Made by a program: the position numbers and the translations under genes. The notes under the pieces are model-generated. The model was not told the origin of the DNA. It saw only the letters and a list, made by a program, of their open reading frames with translations, and made no database searches. From positions 17,097,361-17,161,360 of the forward strand of contig NC_067120.1 in the NCBI RefSeq assembly GCF_021347895.1: a DNA stretch of 64,000 bases, written 5' to 3'. Shown piece by piece: positions 38,094 through 49,800 of the stretch (the stretch's first letter is position 1; every line of letters starts with the position of its first letter). Origin of the DNA: Acanthochromis polyacanthus. Taxonomy: Eukaryota; Chordata; Actinopteri; Pomacentridae.

Positions 38094-39088
38094 TATTGAG
38101 AATGGACTTTACACTTATGTATTTTTCTTTGAAAAAGGAGCAGATGTACAGATACCTTACTTAATAGGACTGTTTATTTTTATAGATAACATACTCACTC
38201 AAAGTATCTTTGGTAAAAGTATTCATACATAAAACAGTCTTTTGTTTATTATCTTCTTACAGTCAAATAGTAGTCTAAATATACAGGGCTTGTTGTGTCT
38301 GTAGTTTCTCCAACATCTCTACATATGTGATAAAGAGAAATTTAGGAATTATTTTGGTAACTTAATAGTAATATATATTCAGTATTAGCTATTCCAGTAC
38401 TGTCATAGACAACTCTGTCCACAGTAACTTAACACAGTCCTTTTTACTTTAGTTTATTTAACATCTAGTTACTAGTATTTGCAAACATGGTTGTGGATGA
38501 AAACTATGCATAACTACATCACAGCAAGTATAATTAATTCCACCTTAGCCAACAACAACTTTAATGTATCCATTGCATTAAAATTAATGGTATAATAATA
38601 AATATGAACTGACAGATACATTAAGCAATACTTTTTAAAGTTTAAATACTTGCGTTCTAAATCCAGTATTTCACCTTAATGGAGTATTTTACTGTAAGAC
38701 ACTGCTACTTTTACTGCATTTCAATAAATAATCTGAATGTTACTATACCAACATGTTGGTTCATGTGCTTATTTTACTGAAACCTGGAGTCCAATTCCTT
38801 CCACGCTAGTTGGGAAATATAATTTCCTCTAATTCTTATAACTGATTGTCATTAAGATGGATATGCTATAATTTTAGACTTTCTTAAATCTATTTTTTAT
38901 ACTATATACTTGTATACTTGCTCCACCTCACAGACTTTTTCCCTCACCATGAAACCCTCAGAGTACAGATATCAGAAAAGCAGATTGAAAATCTTCATTT
39001 TTCTATGCATTCAACTGTTGATTGAAATGTTGAGTTGATGAGGTGGTTGGTTGTCTACATTCATGTGTATTTTTCATACATACATGTA
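38094..39088. other. Intergenic spacer
   Basis: AT-rich. No gene or named repeat recognised. Confidence 0.4.
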
Positions 39089-39297
39089 TACAGTCAAGCC
39101 CAAAATGATTAATACTGTTAGCAAGGTTGGATGTAAAGTTGCTTCAATTAAACCAACAAGTTTGGTTTTATTTTGATTGGAAATGACACAGGTGTTTCCC
39201 AAAAAATAAGATGATGTACAAGAGGCATGATTGTGGAAAAAAAAATATTTCTCAGCTTTTGTTTACGTTTAAAAGTAACTTTAAGTCAGCATTTGCT
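39089..39297. mobile_element. Left-end fragment of a Tc1-like transposon
   Basis: Starts TACAGTCAAGCCCAAAATGA, and further on has GGAAATGACACAGGTGTTTC and GATGATGTACAAGAGGCATG, in the order known from a teleost Tc1-like family whose ends begin TACAGTCAAGCCC. No transposase and no right end are seen, so only a terminal fragment remains. Confidence 0.6.
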
Positions 39298-39699
39298 CAG
39301 GATATGAATAATTTACTGTATGTCATCTCAAGATGGATGTGAAACATGTTCCCTGGAATAAATACATTTGGCTTTGCTGTGTTTTGCCAAAAATTATCCA
39401 TTTCCTTGAAGTCTGGCTGTGTCTTTTTAGGTGTTATGTTGTCATAATGCCGCTGGTTCATGTATATATCTTATGCATTCATTTGGTATTTAATTGTTCA
39501 TGTTTTGTCAATTTTCTGCCATTTACAGCTTCATTCTGCTGCATAAAACAACCCTTGGAGGGAAGGAGACTTGGATGACCTGAGGAGGGTCATGTAAGGA
39601 CAGTGTCATAGCACATTTTGCTATTCTTCCAGCTCAGTATCATTGTGTTCCATTATCATATGGGACTTCTATATGTTTATAATCAGTGAGTCTGTGTTG

Positions 39700-40110
39700 T
39701 GTAGTATTTTTTGCACCGCATCCAACGCTTTTTGGCCGCTTTTCGGTCTCTCCTGAGCTCCTTCTTGCGCCCTCCGTGGTTAGGGGGCGTCCTGCACAAG
39801 GGAAACTGCTGCGCTCTTTCTATTCGCTGAAACTATAGGTGTGTCGAGGGGTGTGCGCTTTCTCTGGGCCAGCTGTCAGTCATGAGGTCACTTCCGGCGG
39901 GTGTGAGCGTTATGGCTCTGCTTTGTATGGACGTGGTGGGGGATTTTTGACAGTGGCAGCGCTGTGGGGAAACCAACAAGGACGCGGTTGGTGTCGGGGA
40001 CTATTTCCTCCCTCCTCGCTCCTCTCTCGCTCCTGCACCGAGTCACCCCGCCGATGTTTTCCGAGGATATGGCGGCTACGGACTGCGCTGTCTTCTGTAA
40101 GGTAGATGTC
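39700..40110 (+). promoter_or_regulatory. CpG-rich block: likely ppara promoter and first non-coding exon
   Basis: CpG density is much higher than in the AT-rich DNA around it. A GC-box-like GGGGGCGT lies at about 39783-39790. An AGGTCA half-site (39885-39890) overlaps an ETS site (CACTTCCGG, 39889-39897). A first exon would end at one of two overlapping donors: after 40096 (then GTAAGG) or after 40101 (then GTAGAT). The next + strand exon I recognise is the ppara coding exon 13 kb away. An ATG pair at 40054 and 40069, in one frame, would make a short upstream ORF. TSS and exon limits are inferred. Confidence 0.5.
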
Positions 40111-43100
40111 TTCATTTTGGCCTTTAAAAAAAAAATCCAAGAAGTGCACCCTCCTGCAGCAGCAGCTGAGGCTGTCTGTGAGGGAATGTGGTGCACAGAA
40201 ATGGTTGCAGCCTACAAGCAGTGCAAGATTTACGATTTGTGTGTTTGTAATTTGCGGATTTGTGATTTGCAACCATCTGGGGGGGGAATGTGTTAAAAAA
40301 TCTTTCAGGATTATGGGAGCATTGTTATTGTGTGGAGGGTGGCTGATCTGTTTTCAGTTTGCACGCCTGCGCAGCTCGAGTGGCGCTGGTTCATCAATAG
40401 ACATCATCTTCCTGTGATGTAAGCCATTCATAGAGCCATGCACTCAACACAAAGGCTATTTATTGCCATGTTTGCTATTCTAATGATGGCTGTGAACAAC
40501 TGTGGATTTTTTAATCAGTGCTGTTTCTCGTGCAGGCCTGTAGTCACCATGATTGATGCACCGGTGACACTGACAAATTAGCCTAAAGGTCAATACAGTT
40601 TGACAAAGTGTGCACAGTACACGTCCAAAACGTGTGCAAATGTAATCTGAGTCAGGTCTGAAGCAGAGGGGACATTGTGATCTTTTGACAAGAAGCACCT
40701 GCACAGCACCTGCATATGACTTCTGTAAATATTGTGACCAAAGTGCATCAAAGAGCTTCATTTTAGACATAAACTTTGAGATTTTTGCCAAAAGACACAG
40801 ATTTCTAGTTCAAAATGTTTTCTTAAACATATGTTTTTGTGCATTGTTTGACTTTATTATGTAGCAAACCAAAAATGTGACAGTTAGTGAAAGAAGACAG
40901 TAACAAGGTGTGACATGCCAAGAGTTAAATTGTGTAGTTATAACATCTTATACACCCAAGTCTGCAAGAAATTATAAATTTTATTTATTGCATATGACAC
41001 AAATCCTTTTCTGTGAAGTGTTGAAGGGATGAATGGGAGCAGCAATGGTTTATGTGTATGTAGCTGCAGGTGCTGTGTAGTGAGTCCGAAAGTAACTATT
41101 TCTCTGTCTGTTCATCACTAACGCCTTCTGTCCTTGTGTGTGAAGCAAATTCATAGCTATCAGAAGTGTGTTACTGGAGCTTCGCTACACATCTATTTCT
41201 TTGTTAATGCCTGGAATTCTGCAGCTCAGCTCAGGTTAGAAAACTGGCCTCTTTACCAGAGTCTTTTCCCAACAGCACCATTTTTCTGTAAAAGTGAAAT
41301 TAGACCAAAATCCTGCTTTACCAGTCCCCTTCCCCAAGGCAAAATAAGAAGGCAGCTGCTGTGTGTAATTATGTTGTTTCTGTAACAATTCCTTGGGGGA
41401 TTTAGAGAATCAATATGTAAACTTTTTTTTTTCTAGAATAAAGGAACTTCGCAATATCTTCTATCAATTCCTTATTGTCATCGAAACAGCAAAAGCCAAA
41501 CTCCTACTTTGTGCAAGTTGTGTCCCACTTTTCTTTAGTTGCAATAATTGTGAGATTGCATGAGACCCGACGACATACCACGGTGACTGCTGACTGATAT
41601 GTGATAGTTGAAGGTTTGTTTATGTTGTTCATGGTGAGAAGAGACTGGCATTTTTAGTCACGGTTGAAAAGACGTAGGTGGAGTCATAGCTCTTGATGTG
41701 TTCCTGAAAAGTGAGACTCTAAAAAAGATCTGAAGCCAGATACTCTACTTCTAAATGCACTGAGATGCAACTCAGTTGTCTGTCTACCACGCTTTTACAT
41801 TTGTCGCCATCTGTTTGTTAACTGTTAAAGTCAGTCTCCACATTGGTATAACATTTACCTTGGGATCAAAGGTCTTTGCTCAGAACCATTTTACACACCT
41901 TATCCTTCTGCTGAGTGGGGTTAAAAATCCATTAACTATTGCGCAACGCATCAAAATGACTGTTTTTTTTTTTTATTCTTTGTTGACAGAGTAAAGTGAA
42001 TTCAAAAGATCACATTCAGTATTTGTTCTCCCTACGGACAAAATCTTGAAGAAGATCATACCGAAATCTGCAAACCAAACCCTGATCAAATAGTAAATGT
42101 AAATAAGTTAGCTTTTTTGCAACACACAGGTGAATATCAAGGATGGGGTTAATGCATTCTTATAAAAGAACTTTGACATCTGTGGGGGGTTTTTTCAGTT
42201 CAGACTTGACAGACGCTAACATGCAAACTGTTGCCCAGATCTGGTGCTGCTGCTGGTAATTCACCGTCACCATTGCAGTTGAATGGACACAGTGCATTGG
42301 TCTTATCTGTCATGCACAGAGCATGAAACCGCCTTTGGAAGCAAACTGGCTGAATCCTGCACAGACATACATTTGTGTTTCTTTTATGAGTTCTTGGTGA
42401 ACTTGTCTTGCCATTGGTTCCTTTTTTTTTTTCCATTGTTAGTTTCTGTCCAGCTGAGCTGCTGCACTCTGACAGATTTGTCTCCAGGAACCTGAGACCT
42501 GTAATCAGCTTCTGCCTGGTCGCAGTCGCAGCCTGGAGAGTTGAGAACAAGAACAGAGCGAGAGAGCAAGTTTCCTCTGCTCAGCTCCTCAAACAGGACT
42601 TTCAGGTTCTCTTTCCTGTTCAACAGTCTCAAGAGTTTATCAATTGTCTGAGTTGTGGGCCCATGAAGAGATGTATTATAAGCATGCTTCGCAGGAACGG
42701 CATAGTTCCACTGACCTATTTTTCAAGTTCCTTCATCGCAGACAGTTGAAAAGCAGTAGAAGTCACTGGTCTGTCTCAGATCCTAACATCGCAAATCTGT
42801 TTTGTTTGCATTACGGTCAGTTTTAGGGCATGCTTAAACTAAGGCAATGGATTTCCACAAGCTTCTTGAATCTGTTTTTACCAGCAAGAGCAATCCCAAA
42901 TAAAAAAAGCTTCTCGAGGAAGGTATATTGTGCTATGACTGGTGGTTGGACCATGCTTAAAACTAATTTGGATGATATGCTGACTATGGTTGCGCTCATC
43001 AGATGCGACCTTCTCTCTGTTTAGAAAGTCTGCCTCAACTTATTCCACAATACAATGCAAGAATGTCTGGTAAAGTCTAACAGAGTAAATTGTTTATTTC

Positions 43101-44841
43101 TACATTTTACCTCAAAAGTGGAGGATCAAATTATTACTACTGTGATAACTTTCCAAACTTGTGAAATGCCTCCTCATATTATAGACAACTGACCAGTGTT
43201 TTCAGACTAATAGATGTGTTTTTTAAACTGGACTTCCTGGGTCAAATTTCATGGTCTTGCTGGTACCTGTAGTAACACACATGCACCAATGCCAGGCTTT
43301 TTTATTCAGTGCTATTTTCAGTCTAAATGTGGTCTTAGCATAACACACTCTGGCTGTTTGTGGTCATTGCTGTGGTCCGTTCGTTTTGCAACTGGTGTCC
43401 TCTATTGGCCAAGTTTGACCTTCATCTGAGCCAGATCTATTCCTCTTGAGCCTTCCTTATGGTAAAGTCCCTCTGGGTTGAATAGGATTGGGGGCCTCCA
43501 GCCAGACTTAGAGTAAGCAGCTCTGGACAGGAGATTGTGTTAATGATTGTGGAGAGATGCTATATGTAAGTGGAATATATAATATATATGTTGGACCATG
43601 AGAGGATTTGGCAGAAGGATTTGACTGGTTTACAACATGAATGTCTTTCTGTATGTGCAAATGTTGCTTCTTTTTACCATCCTGTTTATTGAAGACAGGC
43701 ACAGTGTTGAAGGATTTGCTCTGAGTGGGGCAGTGGGGTCTGATCCTGGTCCATGTGAGGAAAGGCATGTAGAAATCCTCATCAATGACCTATCAATGGA
43801 GTTGTCCACTCACCCATTCTAATTATATTACTGACCAACCCTACTTTCTTTAATCTTCACTCATCAGCTAAGACGAAAGAATCAGTTTTACCTCATTTGA
43901 TTTTGATTTTGCTGTGGAAAAAACAAAACAAAAAAGAACCAAGGCTAGCAGCTCGATATAAAATTAACAGATTAATTCCTTCACTACAAACATTTGTTTT
44001 AGGACTTGCTAGTAACAGCTCCTGCTCATTTGTCCTATGTAAGAAGCCAAAAGAACATTTCGGTCTTTTGTTGCACTCAATGATCCCACTACAGTAGCAA
44101 ATTAGTGTCGTTCTGTCACTAGGCCTGTGTGCTGCATGCTTCCCCACCAACACATAGGCTGCTTTGGCAGCCAGAAAGGGGTAACTAAGGACTCCAGAGT
44201 CATGCTGGAAAATGAAATAAGATACACACAGCTGTCTGAGGAGAGAGAAATGCTCCCAGCTCGATGTTGTTCTCATCTCAGTTTTAGTGATTTCTGCACT
44301 CAGGCACTCCACACTCTATTGTTTTTCAGCTATGCAGAAACTCCTTTAAAGGTATTGTGTGGACTTATGGAACTCCTACAGCAGTACGGAGAAGTTTTTC
44401 TGTCAGTGGATCTCTGTTTTGTCTCGTGCACACAAATCAAGATTGACATGCATGGTCAGATGAATGAAGTCACCGATTTACAGGCGGTGGTAATGCACCA
44501 AGAAACACAGCAATGTACCAGCAAAGACAGGGCAGGAGAAGACTGCTTGCTGCTGAAAACAGAAGTAAAGAATGCAGGATTCAGACTGTTTTTTTTTTTT
44601 TTGAAGGGGAAATTGCATTCATCACGTTTGTTAAACCTCAACTATACACAGTGTATCTTGGCGAGTAACAGTGTGATGTAAATATAAGTTTTGTTTTTTC
44701 GTCAGAAAAACCCACAGGCTACCTATTAAAACCATTTTGGAAAGTTCTTAAGCAAAGATGAAGGTAGCATGAGAGAAGGTTTTATGGCTGCCCTTTCTGG
44801 TGGCTTACTGTAGTAGAGATACAGCTATCAATCAGTTTGAC
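40111..44841. other. Probable first intron of ppara, left part
   Basis: If the first exon lies at about 40,000, this is intron. No coding exon is recognised. A reading frame of 184 codons at 44,127-44,681 has no recognisable domain and no flanking splice logic, and I do not annotate it as a gene. Confidence 0.4.
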
Positions 44842-44845
44842 TTAA

Positions 44846-45129
44846 GCCTCATGTTGTCCTTACCAAAAAAATGTTGTTGCCTTGTCTGAAAAAAGTCCAA
44901 GAAGTCAGAAAAAATTTCCCCAAATTTGTAAAAAATTGCAAAATCTTCAGGAAGAAAATTCCTCAAAAGTTTCCCTCAAAATTTTTATTTTTTTAAAATA
45001 AAAAATCCCCAAATTTGACAGCAAAATTCACTGGATTTTGGTAGATTTTTTCTGATTCTGATTTTTTTTTTTTTACACATTTTTAAAACTTTAAAACGGG
45101 TCAATTTGACCCGCAGGACAACAAGAGGG
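44846..45129. mobile_element. TTAA-flanked MITE (piggyBac-like), 284 bp
   Basis: TTAA at 44842-44845 and at 45130-45133 flank inverted ends (GCCTCATGTTGTCCT on the left against CCCTCTTGTTGTCCT on the reverse of the right). The right end has the GGGTCAATTTGACCCGCAGG motif seen in a widespread teleost repeat. The centre is A/T-rich with many AAAATT-type words and no coding sequence. TTAA target sites are characteristic of piggyBac-type transposition. Confidence 0.7.
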
Positions 45130-45133
45130 TTAA

Positions 45134-45464
45134 AATGCCAAATTCCCATGCAGCGTGGTGTCAATGCACTATACAGTGAAAGGGAATACATGGGATAAAA
45201 CATACAATAACCACATAAAAAACACAAATACAACAACCACATGAAGATAATGCTCCTGACTAACTTCTGACTGTAATGATGTAACCAAAGGCATTCAGTC
45301 TCGGTTCAAAGATTTCATCTGAATGCGCTTCTTTTAACATGTTATAGGAGGCAGGTGCAGAAATAACAGCCTTGGCAAGCATAAAAAGAAACCACCAGAC
45401 ACTTGCACTGACAGAGTGAACAGGGTGTGCTGGTGTATATGCTACAATTATCACTATTATGCAG
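45134..45464. other. Intronic spacer between two mobile elements
   Basis: No gene or repeat recognised. Confidence 0.35.
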
Positions 45465-46880
45465 GTAAATAAGTATTTGGACAGTCATGCAATTTTCAGA
45501 ATTTTGCTCTCTACACTACTGCAATGAATTGAATATTAAGCCATCCTGGTGTGGCTGAAGTGCAGGCTTTGAGCTTTATTTCAAGGGCTTTAGCAAAAGT
45601 ACACCATTGCACATGTAGGATTTACAGCTATGTTGTATACAGTCCTCCCATTTCCACATGCTTTAAAGTAATTGGACAATTGACTGATAAGCAGTTTTAG
45701 GGCCAGGTGGGGCCTAGTTCCTTATTATTTTGTGACAAATTAAGGAGATTAAAGGTCGGCAATCGCTGCAGAGTGTTGAATTTATATTTGATGGCTGTTT
45801 TATAGTCTGACGAAGTGTTGATGCAATTGAAGGAGGCCATCATTAGGCTGAGAAAACAAACAGATCTATCAAATTGATAGCAGAAACTACAGGAAGGGCC
45901 ATCAACAGTTTGGCAAATTCTTGTATATTGTCACAGATTTTCTTCCTCGCCAATGAAGAATGTCTTCACAACATCTAGCCAAGTATAAAAAGGTAGGTGT
46001 AGCATTTTCAAAGTCTGCAATCAAGACTTAAGATGCCTTCATGAACGAAAACTTTAGAGAGTTTACTTCAAGATGAAGAAACTTTCGGAGAAAACATGAG
46101 CCTGCTTAGTTCTGAAACAAGATTCTTTAAAACCAAGATTACTTGTACTTGAATTATGAGCACTAAAGTGCATGGAGGAGAAAAGCTGAAACATACATTA
46201 TATCTGTCAAACATGGTGGTGTGGAATCAGTGTTATGGTACGGATGTGTATAGCTGCCAAGGTCACTGGTGTGAGACTTCTGGTAAAAGTAACAGGATGG
46301 ATTCTGAAGTGTATTCAGCTCTAGTTTCTGCTCAGATTCAGTCATTGACTACACTGTACTAATGGATTATGACCCAAAATATACCACAAAGGTCACTGGA
46401 GAGCTTCTTAAGACAAAGAACTGGAATGTTCTTGAATGGTTGTGTCAGTCACCTGACCTCAACCCAACTGAGCTGCTTTTCATTTCCTGATGACAAAACT
46501 GAAGGCAGAAAGACCCACAAATAAGAAGCAACTGAAGGCGGTTGCTGTAAGGGCAGTTTGGTATTTGGTGATGGTTATGGGTTGCAGACTTCAGGCATTC
46601 ATTGACTGGGGAGTTACATTAAGGCAAAGGAAGAAGAATTGCAATAATTAAGTCGAGAAAATACCAATGCATTACTGCTTACAGCATTATGCAGTGATAG
46701 AGTAGGTCTCAAACCATTTCTTTGTAATAGTGATTGGAGACTTCAATGTCAGGTGAGAATCAAAAAGGTTTCTGAAGCTTTTGACGATGAGCTTTCAGAA
46801 ATAATATAAACATCAATTTCACCACTCCAGCTCTAGCAGAAATACCAGATTTGGCTGGTCTGACAACTTAAATACTTATG
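45465..46880 (+). mobile_element. Decayed full-length Tc1-like transposon
   Basis: Ends carry the inverted word AAATAAGTATTT on the left and AAATACTTAT on the right, about 1.4 kb apart, the usual Tc1-like length. On the + strand, broken transposase sequence is visible near the C-terminus: [10 protein letters not shown] (second catalytic Asp motif) at about 46,362-46,391 and [11 protein letters not shown] (third acidic motif) at about 46,446-46,478. Stops and frameshifts are present throughout, so it is inactive. Confidence 0.7.
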
Positions 46881-49800
46881 TTTTAACAGCATGTGACTTG
46901 TCGTTTTTTGTTAATCTGTGGATTTGTCAATAAATTATTTCCCAAAAAATGCCCACTGAAAGTTACAAAAGTCAAAAACTAAATTATGTTCACTACAACT
47001 TCAAGGTAAAGATTTGCTGGTCGCATTCCTTAAACAGTTAATCAGTAATAACATCAGTTATCAGTACTGTGTCCGTCTGCCATTCAGCACATTCATTGTT
47101 ACAGAGTTACTTCTTGATACCAGAAAAGCATCGTTAAATGCAGTACATGGAGCACAACAATAAATCATAAAAACATCAAGATAAGTGGTACAGGTTATAG
47201 CCCACAGATGACTCAGTAGGGCGCTGTATGGTGTCGTCAGACTGGGTGAATACATACATGTCTCGATTGCTGTCTTGTTAACTCAGCCATACATCTGTCA
47301 AGTGGTAAAAGCAGCTGGAAAGGATTAAAGCAGTTTCTCCACTCTGAAATTTATCGTTTGCATTTAGTGTGGGAGGTTTTGTAATGGTGGCCTGCTTGAT
47401 CCTTGTGACTGATTTGGAAACAAGTAGAGAGTGGCAGCCAGGAACCCAGTATTTGGCACAGAATTGAGGTGTTGCTTAAGGACAGTGTTGCTTGCTATTG
47501 GCAATTTTAACTCCAAGTAACAGTGGAGGTCAAGCCTGCCATTAGTTCAGCTGTCAGTTCATTTAACGCACTGGAGTACCTGGTTAAGCCATGGATATAC
47601 TGCAGGTCAAGGTTGTACAGCAACTGTGTATTTCTCCATGGGACCTCACTATTTCTGATGCATAAGACGCCCTCTAAAGCAGCAAAAATAGATTATAGTA
47701 TTTTATAAATACTACTTGCTCCAATCTCCTGCTGTTCCCTCCTTTTGTTATACTGCTCTGAGCCAAAGTTGTCCCATGAAATTAGTTTATTGTGAATCAT
47801 GTCTTATAACACAGTTGCTCGATGACTTTATTTCTCAGTGCTTCCAGCATGTGATATTATTGCCTTTCAGTCCTTACAGGTTATTGGATACTAATATTGA
47901 TCCACTATTATGGTGTTAAAAGCTTATGGTATCATAAAGTAAACCTAAAAGTACCTCATCCCTTATGAGAGAAAACACAAATGGGGATAGCAGCAGTGAT
48001 TCAGTGACAGACTTGTGAAACATATAAATGTTACAAACCAAACCTCAAATAAAGTGCTTGAGATATTAGAAAGCTACAAAGACAAAACCCTTTCTGCATT
48101 CACTCAACACACCACAATCTATGAGTTTGAATTTTTGACACTTTGTGTGTTGTGGCACCTTCTTCAGAATCTGCGACCACGGGTAGTGGTTGCTTCCACG
48201 TCAAAAAGTTGTTTTTGTTTTCATATGGAGAATGTCACCACGTACTATTATGTGCTTGTTTTCACTCCACAACACAGGTACACTTTCCACCACGTAATGA
48301 CGTGCTATAAACAGCCAGAGTGAAGGGTCAGGTCATCATAGACCTTTGAGGTAACGTGATACGTTGTCATTTTGCGCCGTCTGGTCATGTTGTATGGGCT
48401 CATCGTCTGTGAGCATGTATGAACATTTATTCTTTTGACACTGAACACGCTGTCAATGCAGAGGTCAGAGTCCACCAGGGTTTATGCAACTTACTGTTTT
48501 ATTTCTCAACTCAGTACAGAAGTGGATGCTGAATGTGCTGACAGCCGAGGCAACAGCTCATCTTGAGTAACTCTTAAAACAACAAATCACATCTCCTGTC
48601 CATTTCCAAAAGAATGACAAAGAATGATGTGGCAGTAAACGAATCTGACAAACATCTCTCAATCTTGCACTATTTAGCCCACTGAGGCCAAATCATCTGT
48701 CAGTATAATTAAACAAAGATGACAAGTTCTTAAAGTGCACCTAAAAAATGAAACTCTGCATTTAAAACTCCATTACCACTTTGCAAAAATATACTGTAAC
48801 TTTGCCAAAAATATTGCACTCTTCGTACATATATTAAGCCTACATTACAACTAATGTACAACTCAGCAAGATTCAAGAGTTTGTTGGACGTTTTGGTGGA
48901 AAATTGATAGTAATGCCACCAAATATTATAAACATGTCATGCCTTTGAAATTAGTCATGAAAAATATCAAATATACAGCACATGATTTAATATTTAGCTG
49001 TTTTTCAAAGTGTGGCTGTTCTAATCTAAAAATAGCAGCTAACGTTTGATTTATGCGGCACATAAAACAGTCACTGACTTTGAAATCAGGAGGTAAATGA
49101 CCTAATAAGAGGATGATTTGTTTGCCATCATATGGCTCATCTATCACACAGCTAAAGTCCAATGTCAATCACTTCCATGGCCTGTACTTTGGTCAATCTC
49201 CATAACGATAACAGGGCGCCGACCAGCATATCAGCCCAGAGTGATAAGGGTTCACTCGAGTGTTTACACTGCAGGCATGGTCGAGACTGAGCTCATAGAA
49301 TGAACTCTTCAAACAAATGGACACGCTGGTGGGACTGCCCCATCAGCCCACGCACCTTCTCTATGACCACCGTTATGCCCCCTGGAACCCTTCTTCTTAC
49401 AGGCCTGTCAGCACTCAGGCCACAAGACGGATGGATCAAACATTAACCTGTGGTGCACGCTCTGTCTCTCAAACATGCACGCACACATACACTGATCATG
49501 CAAACTCTCAGAAAGAGCTTGATGTCATGTTGTCAGGGACCAATGCTGCATGGAAGACGTCAAGTTTTTGGATAAGGAAGGTAGGGCGGTAGTGTTCTGT
49601 TTACTGAAGTTATTATTAGGTTTTCATCTTTTGCAAACTGTACTTAGTGACAGCCGTTGGAAAACCACATTTTATAGATTGCTGATTTTATTCCAGCACC
49701 ACTGATAAATATGCGAGGAGTTTGTTTGTCTTCAATGCCTTTGTTGTCAAGCTGCTTTTTATTGCACTTGGAAATAGTGCAGTATTGTTCGTAATGTTTT

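Noticed and set aside
44127..44681. 184-codon + strand frame in the probable first intron
   Set aside because: Unusually long for the AT content, but with no motif, no splice context, and a poly-Phe/Leu part from a T run. Kept only as a note.
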